This document shows positions 62,652 through 64,000 of a DNA stretch of 64,000 nucleotides, piece by piece (the stretch's first letter is position 1; each line of letters opens with the position of its first letter). Under the pieces are notes generated by a model that had not been told where the DNA came from, ran no database searches, and saw only the letters and a program-made list of their open reading frames with translations. The position numbers and the translations under genes are program-made. Source of the stretch: Mrakia gelida (Eukaryota > Basidiomycota > Tremellomycetes > Cystofilobasidiales > Mrakiaceae); the NCBI GenBank assembly GCA_024345305.1, contig BRON01000020.1, positions 496,001-560,000 on the forward strand. Direction: 5' to 3'.

Positions 62652-64000
62652 CTACTTCTTCGCCTTCCCAGCCTTCTTCTTCCCAGCTCCGTTCGACTCA
62701 GGTTTCGAAGCAGCATTAGCCCCCTTCCTAGCCATCATCTCGGCTTGAAGTTTCTCGAACGTCGCGTCGTCGATTTCCTGGTTGTCGCGTCGAGAAGGAA
62801 GAGGAAGAAGGGGGGGGTCAGTCGGGGGTTTCAAACCGGGAGCGAGAGACAGAGAGAGTACGAGCAAGGCTCTGCTACTCGACTCTAAGTGCGAAGGAGA
62901 GAAAAAAGAGAGCTCGAAAAACTCACCTCAGGAGCAGCATGCTCTTCCTCCTCCTCTCCCTTCTTCTTCTTCCCCTTCCCACCCTTCTTTGAACTCGCCG
63001 AAGCAGTCCCTCCAGGTCCGTACTTGGCTTCCATCGACGAGAGGAACGAGTCGGATCGTTTGGCGGCGTTGCGTTGGATGAGAGCTTGGAGGGAGGAGGT
63101 GTCTTCCTCGTCGTCGCCGGCTTCCTCGTTGTCCTGGGAGGGAGAGGGAGAGAGGGAGGGAGAGTCAGCTTGGCGAGTCTGAGTTCGAGTGGCTGGGAAA
63201 TGGTCGGGACCGGTGGGAGCGAAGAGAAGAGGGGAGAGGGAGAGCCGCGTCTTTGCTCGACGAACGACCAGACGCGAGACGCGACCTCACCTCTCTCGAC
63301 CTCCCTCTTTCCCTTCGCATTCCTCCCCAACTCCATCCATCCACCCAACCAAACGAGGGCCGATGGACTCACCTTCTTCCCACCCTTCTTCCCTCCAGCA
63401 GCCTTCTTCTTCTTCTCCGTTGCCTTCCCACTCCCGTAGAACTCATCCCAAACGCCCATCTCCTTCGCCGCCTCCTCCGCCTCCTTGGCCTCCTTCTCAC
63501 CCTCCCTCTTCCTCTTCTTCATCCCCTTCTCATCCTTCTTAGCCTTCGTCCATCCAGGAAGCAGATCGACTTCTTTACGAGCGATGGCAGCGTCGATGAG
63601 TTGGATGAAGCGAGGTTCGTCGAGGTGGGTGGAGTGAGGAATGTGGGAGAGGATGAGGTCGAGGGAACCGCAGTGGGTGAGGTAGGCGGAGAGGAGGTCG
63701 GTGAGTTCTTCGGACGAGCCTGGGGTAGGTGAGAAGAAGGGTGGAGGAGGTGGGTGGTGCGGTCAGTTTGGGAAGAGACGACGGGCGAGGGCTGAGAAGG
63801 CTGAGGGGAGGTTGCCGAGCGCGAAGGAGAGGGATGGAGAACTACAAGAACGAGATTGAGATCGTGGGAGGACTCACCTTGGTACTCCTTCTTCATCTCG
63901 TCCATCTTAGCCTTGGTAACCTTCTCGAAGACCTCCTCAAAGTAGGCTTCCCAGCCCATCTCCTCTCCTTGCGAGAGGAAGGCTGATTCCGAGGTGAGTC
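62652..64000 (-). CDS. DnaJ co-chaperone, DNAJC9-like (5' end outside window)
   Basis: Visible exons in coding order: 63878-64000 (continues off the window), 63373-63719, 62927-63133, 62652-62777; 266 residues seen. Family evidence: WEAYFEEVFEKVTKAKMDEMK, then EYQGSSEELTDLLSAYLTH and GSLDLILSHIPHSTHLDEPRF, which match the region after the J domain in DNAJC9 proteins (histone H3-H4 co-chaperones). The rest is Lys/Glu-rich (KGMKKRKREGEKEAKEAEE) with a basic end GKKKAGKAKK, a possible nuclear signal. The J domain with its HPD motif must lie upstream beyond 64000. The start codon is not visible: a Met at 63959 sits inside the conserved region and is not the start. Confidence 0.85.

Overview
This is a 64 kb stretch of a gene-dense, intron-rich fungal nuclear genome. 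Almost every gene is cut by short introns (mostly about 60-100 bases) with GTGAGT, GTTCGT or GTACGT donors, a CTGAC branch site about 20-45 bases before the acceptor, and a CAG acceptor. High GC, pyrimidine-rich leaders and this intron style point to a basidiomycete, most likely a red yeast (Pucciniomycotina, Sporidiobolales-like). That placement is inference from style and protein similarity, not from a marker gene. I see no rRNA, tRNA, CRISPR or intact transposon.

Layout. 1-8.1 kb: the tail of an aldo/keto reductase (+), an intronless F-box-like protein (-) and a secreted copper amine oxidase with 26 exons (+). 8.4-11.9 kb: a divergent mitochondrial pair, the complex I assembly factor CIA30 (-) and a one-helix mitochondrial protein (+), sharing a 184-base promoter. 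13.7-25.1 kb, all +: a plasma-membrane amino-acid permease, an AVT3/AVT4-type vacuolar amino-acid transporter, the mRNA 3'-end factor CLP1 and an unrecognised 131-residue protein. 26.5-34 kb: a coiled-coil protein (+), ATP synthase beta (-) and a MYND-finger protein (-). 34.2-49.9 kb, all +: septin CDC10, a small membrane protein with a PPxY motif, a 1,681-residue PPR protein, a GH128 glucanase and the glutamate-cysteine ligase regulatory subunit. 50.3-64 kb, all -: two tandem DAL5/FEN2-like MFS transporters, a PEX11-family protein and the 3' part of a DNAJC9-like co-chaperone.

Exon models were built by hand from splice signals. For nearly every gene the summed exon length is divisible by three and the joined protein reads through the family motifs, so most models are strong. 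Themes are nitrogen use (amine oxidase, permease, vacuolar transporter, two DAL5-like carriers) and mitochondria (CIA30, its divergent neighbour, ATP2, the PPR protein). The genes do not form a cluster with a single product.

Non-genic signals of interest: a diverged dispersed repeat over 1 kb long, present in opposite orientations at about 25.4-26.5 kb and 37.2-38.6 kb, with a possible third end near 58.6 kb; strong over-representation of the palindrome GACGCGTC, mostly in introns and spacers; and several very small exons (7, 8, 9, 15 and 17 bases). I found no convincing new biological system. The repeat family and the palindrome are the best candidates for something undescribed.
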